Shown: positions 42,309 to 51,962 of the stretch, in pieces | How positions within the stretch are numbered: the stretch's first letter is position 1 | Layout: each line of letters begins with the position of its first letter | Assembly (NCBI RefSeq): GCF_004208635.1 | Contig: NZ_CP035806.1 | Coordinates: forward strand, 2,294,001 to 2,358,000 | Direction of reading: 5' to 3' | From: Leucobacter triazinivorans | GTDB taxonomy: Bacteria; Actinomycetota; Actinomycetes; Actinomycetales; Microbacteriaceae | DNA length: 64,000 bases | Notes under the pieces: model-generated | Told to the model about the DNA's origin: nothing | Database searches by the model: none | The model's input: the letters and a program-made list of their open reading frames with translations, nothing else | Translations under genes and position numbers: made by a program

Positions 42309-43021
42309 GATCTGCCTTCGTTCGAGGTGGGGATGCCGGTCTGCGCGTCGCCCGGAGCGGGCGGATCATGCGGGCTCCCCGGGTTCGATCCGGGCTCGGG
42401 GGCGTGCTGCGCGTGCGGCACGGACTCGATGAAGCCGTGCCGGTAGAGGTCCATCAGGGTGGGGGCGAGGCGGGTCATGGAGCTCTCGAGATCGTCGGTG
42501 CCGAGCACGTGCCGGATTCGGGGCTCGAGGAGGGGCAGCGCAAGCGCCAGCATGGCGATCGCGGTGGACTGGGCGCGCCGGTCCTCGGCCCGCCGCAGGG
42601 TGTACCCCGCAAAGCCCTCATCGGCGACCCGCTCGATGGTCTCGACGTAGTGGTCGAAGAACCGCTGCCCCTGTGCGGAGGGGTCGAGCAGCGACTTCAG
42701 CAGGTAGTCGACGTGGGTGCGGGTGCGCTCGTCCGAGAACATCCTGCTGGCGACGAACAGCGGTGACGCGTTCGCGTGTTCGGATTTGACCCGGGTGAGC
42801 TCCTCGAAGACGTGGTCGTCGCAGGCCGCGCGCAGCCCGTTCTTGGACCCGAAGTGATGGATCACCAGCCCCGGCGAGACTCCCGCCGCGGTCGAGATCG
42901 CCCGCACGGTCGACTTCGTGAAGCCGTGCGCCGCGAACTCGGCGATGGCCGCGTCGCGGATGCGCTCCGCGGTGGGCGGTGCGGGCGCCGCGGGCCGCGC
43001 GGGGTGCCTCGTTGAACTCAT
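42305..43021 (-). CDS. TetR-family regulator of the exporter operon
   Basis: 238 aa. The N-terminal HTH reads [49 protein letters not shown], followed by an unassigned ligand-binding domain. ATG 43021 is chosen because the promoter TTGACG (43052-43057) and TTCAAT (43029-43034), 17 bases apart on the minus strand, put +1 at about 43021-43022; an in-frame ATG at 43030 would lie inside the -10 box. The operon order tetR-ATPase-permease with ATGA overlaps suggests a self-regulated exporter with the repressor first. Confidence 0.9.
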   Translation of the reverse strand: MSSTRHPARPAAPAPPTAERIRDAAIAEFAAHGFTKSTVRAISTAAGVSPGLVIHHFGSKNGLRAACDDHVFEELTRVKSEHANASPLFVASRMFSDERTRTHVDYLLKSLLDPSAQGQRFFDHYVETIERVADEGFAGYTLRRAEDRRAQSTAIAMLALALPLLEPRIRHVLGTDDLESSMTRLAPTLMDLYRHGFIESVPHAQHAPEPGSNPGSPHDPPAPGDAQTGIPTSNEGRS

Positions 43022-43037
43022 GTTCAACATTGAACGC
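43013..43037 (-). promoter_or_regulatory. TetR operator overlapping the operon start
   Basis: On the minus strand three half-sites follow in close order: GTTCAA, TTGAAC and GTTCAA, giving two overlapping palindromes (spacers TG and ATGA). They cover the -10 box and the start codon, so repressor binding would block initiation. Confidence 0.65.
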
Positions 43038-43118
43038 CTGTTCGATCGTCGCGTCAAGACGCTCGGATGGCGGGTGCAGGTGTGCGGCGCGCAGAGCGGA
43101 GCGATCGACGCCGCGTCG

Positions 43119-43814
43119 TCAGCGCAGCTGGGCGAACGCCTCGACGTTGATGGTGGGGCCGACCACGAGCATCGTGTCGCCCTCGTGCAGGATCGTGCTC
43201 GCCTCGGCGTTGCGCCAGTTGCCGCCCGGAGTGCGGTAGGCGGCCACCGTGACCTGGTGGGCCGAGCGCACGCCCGCCTCGCTGAGCGTGATGCCGTGGA
43301 GCGCCGCGGGCGCCGCGGTCTTCACCATCGCGTAGCCCGGATCGATCTCGACGTAGTCCGCGGCGGCGCCGCGCACGAGATGGGCGACACGTCTGCCCAT
43401 ATCGCGCTCGGGTGAGAGCACGCGGTGCACCCCGATCTGCTCGAGGATCAGCGCGTGCTGCTCGTCATCGGCCTTGGCCCACACGACCGGAACGTCGAGC
43501 CGCAGCAGGAGCGACGCGGTCAGGATCGAGACCTTGATGTCGGAGCCCACTGCCACGACGACCCGATCGAAGGCTCCGATCCCGAGCTCCTCGAGCACCT
43601 CGAGCTTGGTCGAGTCGGCGCGCACGGTCTGGGTGAGGCGCCCGCTCATGGCCTGTACGATCGTGTCGTCCACGTCGATGCCGAGCACCTCGGTGCCGGT
43701 GGCCATGAGCTCCAGCGCGAGGGAGGAGCCGAATCGGCCGAGGCCGATCACCGCGACGGAGTCGGCCTCCGCGATCCGGTGCATCTGACTGGTGGACGGG
43801 TGGCGTTTGGGCAT
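43119..43814 (-). CDS. trkA: Trk potassium uptake regulatory subunit TrkA (single-RCK)
   Basis: 231 aa. The N-terminal NAD-binding Rossmann (RCK_N) domain has VAVIGLGRFGSSLALEL, DSTKLEVLEELG and VGSDIKVSILTASLLLR; the C-terminal RCK_C/TrkA_C domain has VRSAHQVTVAAYRTPGGNW and TMLVVGPTINVEAFAQL. It binds nucleotide and gates TrkH. ATG 43814 has GAGAG nine bases upstream; ATG 43823 (three codons earlier) is the alternative. The gap to trkH is about 20 bases, so both are cotranscribed. Confidence 0.93.
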   Translation of the reverse strand: MPKRHPSTSQMHRIAEADSVAVIGLGRFGSSLALELMATGTEVLGIDVDDTIVQAMSGRLTQTVRADSTKLEVLEELGIGAFDRVVVAVGSDIKVSILTASLLLRLDVPVVWAKADDEQHALILEQIGVHRVLSPERDMGRRVAHLVRGAAADYVEIDPGYAMVKTAAPAALHGITLSEAGVRSAHQVTVAAYRTPGGNWRNAEASTILHEGDTMLVVGPTINVEAFAQLR

Positions 43815-43834
43815 GCGAGGCATCTCTCGAGTGG

Positions 43835-45235
43835 TTATCCGATGATGGGGCGCTCGGCCGGAAACTCGTAGAGCTCTTGGCGCTGCCGCACCGCCAGTGC
43901 CGATGCGAGGACGATCGGACCGACGCGTCCCATGAGCATGAGGGCGGAGAGCACGTACTTGCCGAACGGGCCGACCTCTGCCGAGATCCCGACCGAGAGG
44001 CCGCAGGTGGCGAAGGCCGAGATGACCTCGAAGAGGATGCGATCGAGCTTGGCGTCGCTCACCACCGTGAGCAGGGCGGCGGCCACGAAGACGAGCGTGG
44101 CGCCGAGGAAGACCACGCTGATGGCGAGCCGGAGGGTGCCGTCGGGGAGCCGGCGCCCGAGCGCGTTCGTGTGCCGTGTGCCCTTGGCCTCCGCGACGAT
44201 CGCGAGGAACAGCACGGCGAGCGTCGTGACCTTGATGCCGCCGGCCGTCGAGGCCGAGCCGCCGCCCACGAACATGAGCGCATCGCTGAGCAGCATCGTC
44301 GTCGACGTCGAGGATTCCATGTCGACGATGGAGAAGCCCCCCGAGCGCATCATCGTCGAGGCGAAGAACGCGTGCGCGAGCTTGCGCCACCACGGTTCAT
44401 CGCCGACGGTGTCGGGGTTGTTCCACTCGAACCCCGCCCACGCGATCGCCCCGAGCACCAGCAGCACGCTCGTCGTGATCAGCGTGAGCTTGGTGTGCAG
44501 CGTCCACTTGTGCCGGGTCCATCGCACGCGGATCAGATTCAGGAAGACCGGGAATCCGAAGCTGCCGACGAAGACGCCGACGGCGATCGGGGTGAGCACG
44601 AACGGGTTGTCGGCGAACGGGGCGAGTCCGCCCGCGTGCGGCGTGAATCCGGCGTTGCCGAACGCCGAGATCGCGTAGAAGATCCCGTGCCAGACGCCCC
44701 GCCAGAACGATTCGCCGGTCGAGATGAACGCCGGGATGAGGAAGGCCGCGAGCGCGCCCTCGATCACGAAGGTGGTCGTCACCACCACCCGCAGCAGCTG
44801 CCCGACGCCGCCGATGCCGTTCGCGCCGATGCTCTCCTTGGCGAAGACCCTGCCCGAAACCCCGAGCTTGCGCGTGACCATCATGGCGAGCAGCAGGGCG
44901 ATCGTGACCACGCCGAGCGCGCCGGTCTGGATGGCGATCAGGATCACCACCTGTCCGAACATGGACCAGTGCTCTGCGGTGTCCACGGTGGTGAGCCCCG
45001 TGACCGTCACCGCGGATACGGCGGTGAACAGCGCGTCCGGCAGCGCGGTCCCGGTCTCGCGGGCGGACGCGATGGGGAGCATGAGGAGCCCCGTGAACAC
45101 GAGCGTCGCGGCCGCGAACACGAGGATGGCGATTCTCGCGGGGGCGTGCCCGGCGGCGTACCGCGCGCGATTGCGCACTCGCACGGCGAAATCGCGAGCC
45201 TGCAGCAGCAGACTGCTTTCAGGGCCCGAATTCAT
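43835..45235 (-). CDS. trkH: Trk-type potassium transporter membrane subunit TrkH
   Basis: A 466-aa membrane protein with four pore-like repeats. The selectivity segments are visible: FTAVSAVTVTGLTTVD, YAISAFGNAGFTPHAGGL, MMRSGGFSIVD with GGGSASTAGGIKVTT, and VISAFATCGLSVGISAEVGPFGK. It takes up K+ (or Na+/K+) with TrkA. ATG 45235 follows AGGGGG; an in-frame GTG/ATG 33 bases earlier is less supported. It is divergent from the hypothetical gene at 45506. Confidence 0.94.
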   Translation of the reverse strand: MNSGPESSLLLQARDFAVRVRNRARYAAGHAPARIAILVFAAATLVFTGLLMLPIASARETGTALPDALFTAVSAVTVTGLTTVDTAEHWSMFGQVVILIAIQTGALGVVTIALLLAMMVTRKLGVSGRVFAKESIGANGIGGVGQLLRVVVTTTFVIEGALAAFLIPAFISTGESFWRGVWHGIFYAISAFGNAGFTPHAGGLAPFADNPFVLTPIAVGVFVGSFGFPVFLNLIRVRWTRHKWTLHTKLTLITTSVLLVLGAIAWAGFEWNNPDTVGDEPWWRKLAHAFFASTMMRSGGFSIVDMESSTSTTMLLSDALMFVGGGSASTAGGIKVTTLAVLFLAIVAEAKGTRHTNALGRRLPDGTLRLAISVVFLGATLVFVAAALLTVVSDAKLDRILFEVISAFATCGLSVGISAEVGPFGKYVLSALMLMGRVGPIVLASALAVRQRQELYEFPAERPIIG

Positions 45236-45505
45236 CTGGATCGCCCCCTGTCGCTCAGACGTCCCCAACGACCGAAGCGGCGTATCCGCCCGACTTCCCG
45301 ATGCACCGCACCGATGCTACTCCATTCCCTCGGCATCGCATAGCGCCGTCGATTGCCTGCGCGGATCGCCGCGCGATGGGTGCGGGACCCCGCGTCGGCA
45401 GCATAGGATGGGGTGTCGTTGCGGGCACTGCCCCGAGACGACAGGTGTGCCGGGAAGTCTGGTCGGCGGAAGACGATACGAACCGGAACCCGAAGGGCTG
45501 CATCC

Positions 45506-45991
45506 ATGACCGCACCGTTCCTCATACGCGGCGACGCGCTGCCGGCGCTCGCGCCCCTCTCGGAGACGCCCGACGAGGACGACTCGCCGGCCATGCTGTG
45601 GGGCGTCGACCTCTCTGCATGCGCGACGCGCAAGCAGGCGAAGGCCGCGTGGCACCATGCGCTCGCCGCCCTGAAGTCGCAGCTCGACGAAGCGCCCCGC
45701 GTGCGGCGCGTCTGCATCGCCTGCCTGCGACCGAGCGGGTTCGCACGGCAGGCGCCGATCCGGGTGCCCGAGCGCATCGCGACGCAGCTGCACAACGATC
45801 TGGAGCGGGATCGCGCCCGCTATGTCAGCACGCTCGTGGTCGACGTGACGGAGTGCGACGACCCCGCCCTGCTGCGCACCCGGCTCGGTGCCGCGTTGAC
45901 CGAGTCGACCAGGTGGGGCGACCTGACGCTCGAATGGCAAGACATCGCCGACTGCACCGTGCACGAGGCCTGGGCGCGCGAAGCGCTCTGA
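45506..45991 (+). CDS. hypothetical protein, 161 aa
   Basis: No recognised domain. A short acidic N-terminal part is followed by a mixed alpha/beta sequence with LWGVDLSACATRKQAKAAWHHALAAL and RVRRVCIACLRPSGFARQAPIRVP (three Cys in the protein, two as CIAC). The coding pattern and GC3 look real, and AAGGG precedes ATG 45506. It lies between the trkH promoter and nhaA with a 60-base gap to the latter; cotranscription with nhaA is possible. Confidence 0.6.
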   Translation: MTAPFLIRGDALPALAPLSETPDEDDSPAMLWGVDLSACATRKQAKAAWHHALAALKSQLDEAPRVRRVCIACLRPSGFARQAPIRVPERIATQLHNDLERDRARYVSTLVVDVTECDDPALLRTRLGAALTESTRWGDLTLEWQDIADCTVHEAWAREAL

Positions 45992-46051
45992 CCCCCCCAT
46001 CTCATGATCCCGCCCGGCGCACGCCGGGTCGCCACCTCCCAGAAAGCTCTT

Positions 46052-47434
46052 ATGACCGACCGCACCCCCCGCTCATCCGGCCTGTTCCCCCGCTACGGCT
46101 CCTTCGCCGAAGCGCGGCGCATCGGCGAAGTCCTGCGCAAGGAGACCGTCGGGGGCATCCTCCTCGTCATCGCCGCAGCCATCGCGATCGTCTGGGCCAA
46201 CACGCCCCTGGCCGACTCCTACTTCGCCCTCCGCGACTTCGAGATCGGGTACGAGCCCTGGCACCTCAGGCTCAGCCTCGGGGCCTGGGCCGCCGACGGA
46301 CTGCTCGCGATCTTCTTCTTCCTCGTCGGGCTCGAGCTCAAGCGGGAGTTCGTCGCGGGCGACCTGCGCAAGTTCAGCACCGCGATCGTGCCGATCGCGG
46401 CGGCGGCGGGCGGCGTGATCGTGCCCGCGCTGATCTACGTGTTCGTGGTGCAGGGGCGTTCGGAGCTCACGCACGGCTGGGCGATTCCCACGGCGACCGA
46501 TATCGCGTTCGCCGTGGCCGTGCTCGCGATCATCGGCTCGCACCTGCCGTCGGCGCTGCGCATCTTCCTGCTCACCCTCGCCGTCGTCGACGACCTCATC
46601 GCGATCAGCATCATCGCCATCTTCTACACCGACCACATCGAGTTCGTGCCGCTGCTGCTCGCGCTGGCCACGATCGTCGTGTACGGCTTCATCGCGCAGC
46701 GCTACCGCGCGTTCTTCGGGCGGCGCCTCTTCGCGGCCTGGCTGATCCTGCTGCCCATCGGCGTGGTCGCCTGGGCGCTCATGCACGCGTCGGGCATCCA
46801 CGCCACGATCGCGGGCGTGCTGCTCGGGTTCACGATCCCCGTGCTCCACAAGCGGGGCGCCAGCACCGAGCAGCAGGCCGGCGCCGGTCTCGCCGAGGAG
46901 TTCGAGCACCGCTTCCGCCCGCTCTCGGCGGGGATCGCCGTGCCGATCTTCGCGTTCTTCGCCGCGGGCGTCTCCGTCGGAGGCTGGGAGGGGGTGCAGG
47001 CCGCCGTCGTCAACCCGGTGACGCTCGCGATCGTCGCCGCGCTCGTGCTCGGCAAGCCCATCGGCATCGTCGCGACGACGTGGCTCACCACCCGGATCAT
47101 GCGGAGCCGGCTGGATCCCGACCTCCGGTGGATCGACCTCGCCGGGGTGGGCCTCCTCGCGGGCATCGGCTTCACCGTGTCGCTGCTCGTCGCCGAGCTG
47201 AGCTTCGACGCCGGCTCGGCCGAGCACGACTACGCGAAGGTCGCGATCCTCGCCGCCTCGCTCATCGCCGCGCTCGCCGCCTCCCTGGTGCTCGGCACGC
47301 GCAACCGGCGATACCGCCGCATCCAGCAGCGCGAGGCCGTGGATGCCGATGCCGACGGCATTCCCGACGTCTACCAGCAGGAGGAGCACGGCGACTGGTA
47401 CAAGCCGGCGCGCACCCGACCCGACGGCTCCTGA
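46052..47434 (+). CDS. nhaA: Na+/H+ antiporter NhaA
   Basis: 460 aa with about twelve helices. The family signature begins [30 protein letters not shown], followed by [45 protein letters not shown] and [21 protein letters not shown] with the double Asp (VVDDL) that binds Na+. It exchanges Na+ for H+ and regulates internal pH. The C-terminal tail after helix 12 is longer than usual ([23 protein letters not shown]). ATG 46052 is preferred; ATG 46004 would add 16 residues without known homology. Confidence 0.94.
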   Translation: MTDRTPRSSGLFPRYGSFAEARRIGEVLRKETVGGILLVIAAAIAIVWANTPLADSYFALRDFEIGYEPWHLRLSLGAWAADGLLAIFFFLVGLELKREFVAGDLRKFSTAIVPIAAAAGGVIVPALIYVFVVQGRSELTHGWAIPTATDIAFAVAVLAIIGSHLPSALRIFLLTLAVVDDLIAISIIAIFYTDHIEFVPLLLALATIVVYGFIAQRYRAFFGRRLFAAWLILLPIGVVAWALMHASGIHATIAGVLLGFTIPVLHKRGASTEQQAGAGLAEEFEHRFRPLSAGIAVPIFAFFAAGVSVGGWEGVQAAVVNPVTLAIVAALVLGKPIGIVATTWLTTRIMRSRLDPDLRWIDLAGVGLLAGIGFTVSLLVAELSFDAGSAEHDYAKVAILAASLIAALAASLVLGTRNRRYRRIQQREAVDADADGIPDVYQQEEHGDWYKPARTRPDGS

Positions 47435-47530
47435 CCGCGGCGGAGCGGGCGAAGCGGGGGAGCAGGCGAAGCTCCCCTCGACCCCGGCGCCCCCCGGCTG
47501 GTACTGTCCAGGAAACGAGGGAGCCCACGC

Positions 47531-48535
47531 ATGAGCGCGAGACCGGCGGCAGAGCGGAACACGGTCGAGCATGTGCGCGAAGCCGTCTTCTTCGAAGGGC
47601 CGCGGGCAGCCCAGAAGCTCAGCAGGTTCTGGATCCTGCTCGTGCTCGCCGCGGTCATTGCCGCGGCCGGGGTCGTCGCCGATTCCACCGCCACGGTCAT
47701 CGGGGCGATGATCGTCGCCCCGATGATGACCCCGATCCAGGGGATCATGGTCGCGACCGTGCTGGGCGACCGGCGCAACCTCACCCGCTCCGTGCTGCTC
47801 GTCGTCGCGGGCGCGCTCGCGGCCGTCGGGATCGCCTACGCCGTCGGGCTGCTCTCGCTCAACGACATCGTCGCGGCCACGAACGGCCAGGTCTCGGCGC
47901 GGGTCAATCCGAAGCTCATCGACCTGCTCGCCGCGCTGGGCACCGGCGTCGTCGGCTCGATCGCCCTCGTGCGCAAGGACATCTCGGACACCCTGCCCGG
48001 CGTGGCGATCGCCATCTCCCTCGTGCCACCGCTCAGTGTGGTCGGGGTGACCCTCGAGTCGGGGGCCTACGCGCAGGCCGGCGGCGCGGCGCTGCTCTTC
48101 CTCACCAACGTCGCGGCGATCCTGGTCACGGGGATCGTGGTGATGGGCGTCTATGGGGTGCGGGCGCCCGACCTCGCGCCCGCGGACGGCGCGGCCGCCG
48201 AGGCTGCGCCGAGGCGACCCGGGCGTGCGCTGATCACCATCGTCTCGATGGTCGTCGTCATCGGGATCCCGCTCACACTGGCGACCGTCTCCAGCACCTC
48301 CGACGCGCTGCGCACGGCGCAGGTGCAGCAGCTCACCCGCGACTGGCTCGCGGGCACGGAGTGGGATCTGCTCGGCGTGACGAGCGACGCAGATGCGCTC
48401 CGGATCCGCGTGACCGGTCCCGATCCCGCGCCATCCACCGCGGCGCTCGGGGCCGCGCTGCGCGATGCCGGGATCGATACGCAGGGGGTCGAGGTCGAAC
48501 TCATCCCGTCGATCACCCGGAGTCTCGACCGGTAG
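47531..48535 (+). CDS. DUF389 (TIGR00341-type) membrane protein
   Basis: 334 aa. The membrane part carries FWILLVLAAVIAAAGVVADSTATVIGAMIVAPMMTPIQGIMVATVLGDRRNL and GVVGSIALVRKDISDTLPGVAIAISLVPPLSVVGVTLESG, the conserved DUF389 core of about six helices. The C-terminal part is cytoplasmic or periplasmic with an alpha/beta pattern. Function is not established for the family. ATG 47531 has GAGGGAG upstream. Confidence 0.87.
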   Translation: MSARPAAERNTVEHVREAVFFEGPRAAQKLSRFWILLVLAAVIAAAGVVADSTATVIGAMIVAPMMTPIQGIMVATVLGDRRNLTRSVLLVVAGALAAVGIAYAVGLLSLNDIVAATNGQVSARVNPKLIDLLAALGTGVVGSIALVRKDISDTLPGVAIAISLVPPLSVVGVTLESGAYAQAGGAALLFLTNVAAILVTGIVVMGVYGVRAPDLAPADGAAAEAAPRRPGRALITIVSMVVVIGIPLTLATVSSTSDALRTAQVQQLTRDWLAGTEWDLLGVTSDADALRIRVTGPDPAPSTAALGAALRDAGIDTQGVEVELIPSITRSLDR

Positions 48536-48550
48536 GCGCGCCGGGGGCGC

Positions 48551-48593
48551 GGCCGGAGGGCCCGGCGCCGCTCGGGCGACGGGCCCTCCGGCC
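48551..48593. terminator. convergent hairpin between DUF389 and aztD genes
   Basis: Perfect 13-base arms starting GGCCGGAGGGCCC are separated by a 17-base GC-rich loop. It lies between the two convergent stops. Confidence 0.75.
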
Positions 48594-48603
48594 CACGACG
48601 GTC

Positions 48604-49806
48604 CTAGCCGAGGGCCACCGCGAGCTCGTTCGGCGTGTGCTCGAGCTCCACGGAGGCCACGATCTCCCCGCTCGTGAGATCGATCGCGTGGACCGCGTCG
48701 GCGGCGGGCTCGGTGACGTACGCGATGTCGCCGTCGACCTTGATGGCGGGGTGGGGATCCTGCCACTCGGCCGGACCCTCCCACGGCTCGACGACCGGGT
48801 AGGCGTCGACCAGCTCGCCCGTCTCGGGGTCGAGCACGTGGATCCGACCGTCGGTCGAGAGGATGTAGGCGAGATCGCCGGGGCCGCGCGCGATGTCGCG
48901 GAAGGTGTACTGCACCTCGTCGGGGAGGTCGATCACCTCGAGGGTCTGCGCGGCCGTGTCGATCAGCGTGACGGCGTTGAGGAGGTACCCCTCCGCGTCG
49001 GGATCGCTCTTGTAGTCGCCCACGACCACCGGGCTCGTCTCCGAGACGAAGGCGTTGCCCATGCGTCCGTAGGCGTCGGGCGCCTGGAGCTTCACGAACG
49101 CGCCGTCCCGGTAGAGCAGCGCGCCGTCCTCGCAGCCGAAGATCACCGCCTCATCCGCCGCGGTGCCCTCGCCGTGGATCCCCGGGCACTCGTCGCTCGC
49201 GGCCTCCTCGTGCCAGTGGTCGTCGTGCGCGTGCAGCGCGACGGCGCCGGTGCGGCCCGTCTCGTCGCCGACGGTCGTGAGCAGGGTGCCGTCCTCGAGC
49301 ACGATCGATACGCCGTGATGCGCGGCGGGGGCGGTGTAGGTGACCGTCTCCGGCTCGGCATCGGCGCCGTCGGCGAAGGCGTCGGTGTCGAGCACGGTGG
49401 TGGTGCCGGTGCCGTCGTCGAAGAGCACGGTCTTGCCGTGGTGCGCCACGACGTGCCCCGCCGCGGTCGCGTCGAAGACGCGATCGGTGAGGGCGGGCTC
49501 CGCGGTGTCGAGGATCTGGAAGCCCTCGGAGGTGGTCACCGCGATCGAGCGGCCGTCGCCGAAGGCGTTGAGCCGCGTGAACTCCTCGGTCGCGACTTCG
49601 CCCACCACTTCGAGCGTTTCGGGGTCGAGCACCGCGATCCCGTTGGGGAATGCGACCGCGACGCGGCCGACGGCCTCGCTCGCGCCGGCGGGATCAGACG
49701 CCTCGGACGCCGCGGCGTCGTCGCCTCCCGTCGAGCACGCCGTGGCGAGCAGCGAGACGCCGAGCAGCGCCGCCGCTGCGGTCGAGACGCGGGTGTGTCG
49801 TTTCAT
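48604..49806 (-). CDS. aztD: zinc metallochaperone AztD-like
   Basis: A 400-aa secreted beta-propeller-like lipoprotein. The signal MKRHTRVSTAAAALLGVSLLATAC has lipobox LATAC. The body has repeated propeller segments (VAVAFPNGIAVLDPETLEVVGEV, GRIHVLDPETGELV) and a His/Asp cluster HAHDDHWHEE suitable for metal binding; Cys pairs SDECPGIHG and GCEDG may form a disulfide. AztD is known to pass zinc to the binding protein AztC. The start lies 21 bases after the aztC stop, in the same operon. Confidence 0.88.
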   Translation of the reverse strand: MKRHTRVSTAAAALLGVSLLATACSTGGDDAAASEASDPAGASEAVGRVAVAFPNGIAVLDPETLEVVGEVATEEFTRLNAFGDGRSIAVTTSEGFQILDTAEPALTDRVFDATAAGHVVAHHGKTVLFDDGTGTTTVLDTDAFADGADAEPETVTYTAPAAHHGVSIVLEDGTLLTTVGDETGRTGAVALHAHDDHWHEEAASDECPGIHGEGTAADEAVIFGCEDGALLYRDGAFVKLQAPDAYGRMGNAFVSETSPVVVGDYKSDPDAEGYLLNAVTLIDTAAQTLEVIDLPDEVQYTFRDIARGPGDLAYILSTDGRIHVLDPETGELVDAYPVVEPWEGPAEWQDPHPAIKVDGDIAYVTEPAADAVHAIDLTSGEIVASVELEHTPNELAVALG

Positions 49807-49827
49807 GGTGTTCCTTTCGTGAGTGCC

Positions 49828-50745
49828 TCATGGTGCGAGGCCGGTCGAGATGCGCTCGGTGTTCGCGCGCATCATGCTGAGGTAACTGTCGGCGCCCTCG
49901 CCGGGGGCGGTGAGCGATTCGGTGAAGAGCTCGACCACGTCGACCTGCACCCCGGCCTCGTCGGCGAGCACGCGCACCAGCCGATCCGGTTGCGAGGACT
50001 CGGCGAAGATGGTCGGCACGCCGGCCTCTTCGATGGCGCCGGTGAGTTCGCGGAGGTCCGCCGCGCTCGGCGAGGCGAGCGTGGTTCCGCCCGGAACGAT
50101 CGCGCCGATGATGCGGAAGCCGAAGCGATCGGCGAGGTATCCGAAGACGTGGTGGTTCGTGACCAGCGCGCGGCGCTGGGGCGGGATCCGCTCGAACGAC
50201 GCGGTCATCTCGCGATCCAGGCCGGCGAGCTCGTCCCGATACGCCGCGGCATTGGCGCCGACGGCTGCGGCATCGACCCCGGGGACCGCGCCGAGTGACG
50301 CCTCGAGCGCATCGACCACGTCGATCATGCGAGCGGGATCCGTCCAGAAGTGGGGATCGGGGGCGCCGCCGGCGTCGGCGGAGGCATAGTCGAGCACGTC
50401 GATGTGGTCGCCCGCGACGAACGAGGGCGCGCGCGCCGCGATGGCGCGATCGAGGTGCTGCTGCAGGCCCTCTTCGAGCCCGAGCCCGTTCGAGACGATC
50501 AGATCGGCGTTCTCCAGCAGCGCGGCCTCCTGGGCCGAGATCTCGAAGGCGTGCGGGTCGGCGTTCGGCCGCATGAGCGTGGTGACGGTCGCCTCGTCTC
50601 CCGCCACGTGCTGCACGACGTCGCCGAGGATGTTGGTCGTCACGACCACCTGCGGCCCCGAGTCGGAGGCCTCGGGGGCGCACCCGGCGAGCCAGACGAG
50701 TCCGACGGCGAGCGCGGCGGCGGAGAGGCGGCGTCGGATCCTCAT
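49828..50745 (-). CDS. aztC: zinc ABC transporter substrate-binding lipoprotein
   Basis: 305 aa, cluster A-I (ZnuA/TroA-like). Lipobox LAGC follows MRIRRRLSAAALAVGLVW. The mature protein has VVVTTNILGDVVQHVAGDEATVTTLMRPNADPHAFEISAQE (with a metal-binding His), DPHFWTDPARMIDVV (His) and TNHHVFGYLADRFGF (His). It lacks the long His-rich flexible loop that some ZnuA proteins have, consistent with AztC and its partner AztD. Its start overlaps the upstream gene's stop (ATGA). Confidence 0.92.
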   Translation of the reverse strand: MRIRRRLSAAALAVGLVWLAGCAPEASDSGPQVVVTTNILGDVVQHVAGDEATVTTLMRPNADPHAFEISAQEAALLENADLIVSNGLGLEEGLQQHLDRAIAARAPSFVAGDHIDVLDYASADAGGAPDPHFWTDPARMIDVVDALEASLGAVPGVDAAAVGANAAAYRDELAGLDREMTASFERIPPQRRALVTNHHVFGYLADRFGFRIIGAIVPGGTTLASPSAADLRELTGAIEEAGVPTIFAESSQPDRLVRVLADEAGVQVDVVELFTESLTAPGEGADSYLSMMRANTERISTGLAP

Positions 50746-51962
50746 CGTCCCACCTCCGCCATCACGTACGGCGGCGTCCGGGGCTCCAGGGTGCGGGCGA
50801 CGCGCACCTCGCCCGCGTACGCGATCTCGTGGACCGCGTTGCGCGCCGGGTCGTTGAGGTAGGCGCGCTGATCGTCGAGCGTCAGCGCGATGCCGCCCGA
50901 GACGTCGGCGACGAGTGGGTCGGTCGCGCCGATCTGCTCCCCGGTCTCGGCGCGGTAGACCCGCACCCGACCCTCCGCGTCGAGGGCGACGACGTGGCCC
51001 TCCGCGTCGTCCGCGGCCACCACCCGCAGCAGCGGGACCTCGGTGGCGACGTGCTGCCAGGCGCGCTCCCGCGTGTCGAGCAGCCAGAAGCCGCTCGGCG
51101 CGGCGGCCGCCGCGATGGTGGGACGGCCCTTCCGGCCGGCGAAGTCCCCGGTGCGCGCGGCGTCGACGCCCGCGGGGTAGGGGATCTCCTCGAAGACGGG
51201 ATCGGCGCCGCCGCTGATGAGCACGGCGCCGCCGTCGCATCCGACGACCAGGCCGACGCGCGTGGTGAGGGTGCCGGAGGCCCCCGTGCAGGGCGCAGTT
51301 GCCCCGGTGGCCCGTCCGTCGGAGTCGTGCAGCACGAGCTCGTGCGTCGTGGAGATCACAGCACGGTCGCCGAGCGGAGCGATCACGGCGTCGTCGGATC
51401 CGGTCTCGATCCGGAACACCTCCACGATCTCGCCGCGGGAGAGCGCTGCGTTGTCGAGCAGCACGGCCTCGCCCGAACCGGGGAAGAACACGCCCGTGGT
51501 CCCCGCGGTCGACAGCATGCCCGTCGATACGCGTGCTGCTCCGTCGCCGGGCAGCAGACCCACAGTGCGGGGTTCGGCCCGGTAGTAGTGGAAGTGATCG
51601 ACGTGATCCCACGTCCACCGCCCGGAGTCGACGATCTCGACTCCGCCGGCGACCGACACGAAGGCGTACCGCCCATCGCTCGCGAGGGCGAGCGGCGGGG
51701 CGACCTCCGCGAGCTGCTCGGCCTGGCCGTCGAGCAGATCGAGCAGGCCGGCGCCGCCGTGCTCGTCGATCGTGAGCAGGGCGAGCGGGGGCTCGGCGAC
51801 CTCCGCGGCGCCGCGGACCTCCCCGTGGCCCGCCGCCCCGTTCGGCTCGGCGGATTTTGCGGCGGGGGGCGTCTCTGCGGCGGGAGACGTCTCTGCGCAG
51901 GCGATCAGGCTGAGGAGCGCCAGCGCCGCCGGAAGCGCGATGAGTGCGCGGCGCGGATTCAT
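50742..51962 (-). CDS. second AztD-like propeller lipoprotein
   Basis: 406 aa. The signal MNPRRALIALPAALALLSLIAC ends in lipobox LIAC, then an Ala/Pro/Glu linker. The beta-propeller-like body has VSVAGGVEIVDSGRWTWDHVDHFHYYRAEPRTVG (His/Asp cluster DHVDHFHY), GFWLLDTRERAWQHV and GRVRVYRAETGEQIG. It resembles the AztD at 48604-49806 in layout but not closely. Its position between the permease and aztC and the overlaps on both sides mark it as an integral part of the zinc system, perhaps a second chaperone with a different His site. Confidence 0.8.
   Translation of the reverse strand: MNPRRALIALPAALALLSLIACAETSPAAETPPAAKSAEPNGAAGHGEVRGAAEVAEPPLALLTIDEHGGAGLLDLLDGQAEQLAEVAPPLALASDGRYAFVSVAGGVEIVDSGRWTWDHVDHFHYYRAEPRTVGLLPGDGAARVSTGMLSTAGTTGVFFPGSGEAVLLDNAALSRGEIVEVFRIETGSDDAVIAPLGDRAVISTTHELVLHDSDGRATGATAPCTGASGTLTTRVGLVVGCDGGAVLISGGADPVFEEIPYPAGVDAARTGDFAGRKGRPTIAAAAAPSGFWLLDTRERAWQHVATEVPLLRVVAADDAEGHVVALDAEGRVRVYRAETGEQIGATDPLVADVSGGIALTLDDQRAYLNDPARNAVHEIAYAGEVRVARTLEPRTPPYVMAEVGR

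Noticed and set aside
45301..50298. A 1665-codon plus-strand open frame across nhaA, DUF389 and the zinc genes
   Set aside because: It is a GC-rich shadow frame. It cuts across genes with clear family motifs, and its protein is low-complexity Arg/Ala-rich with no domain.
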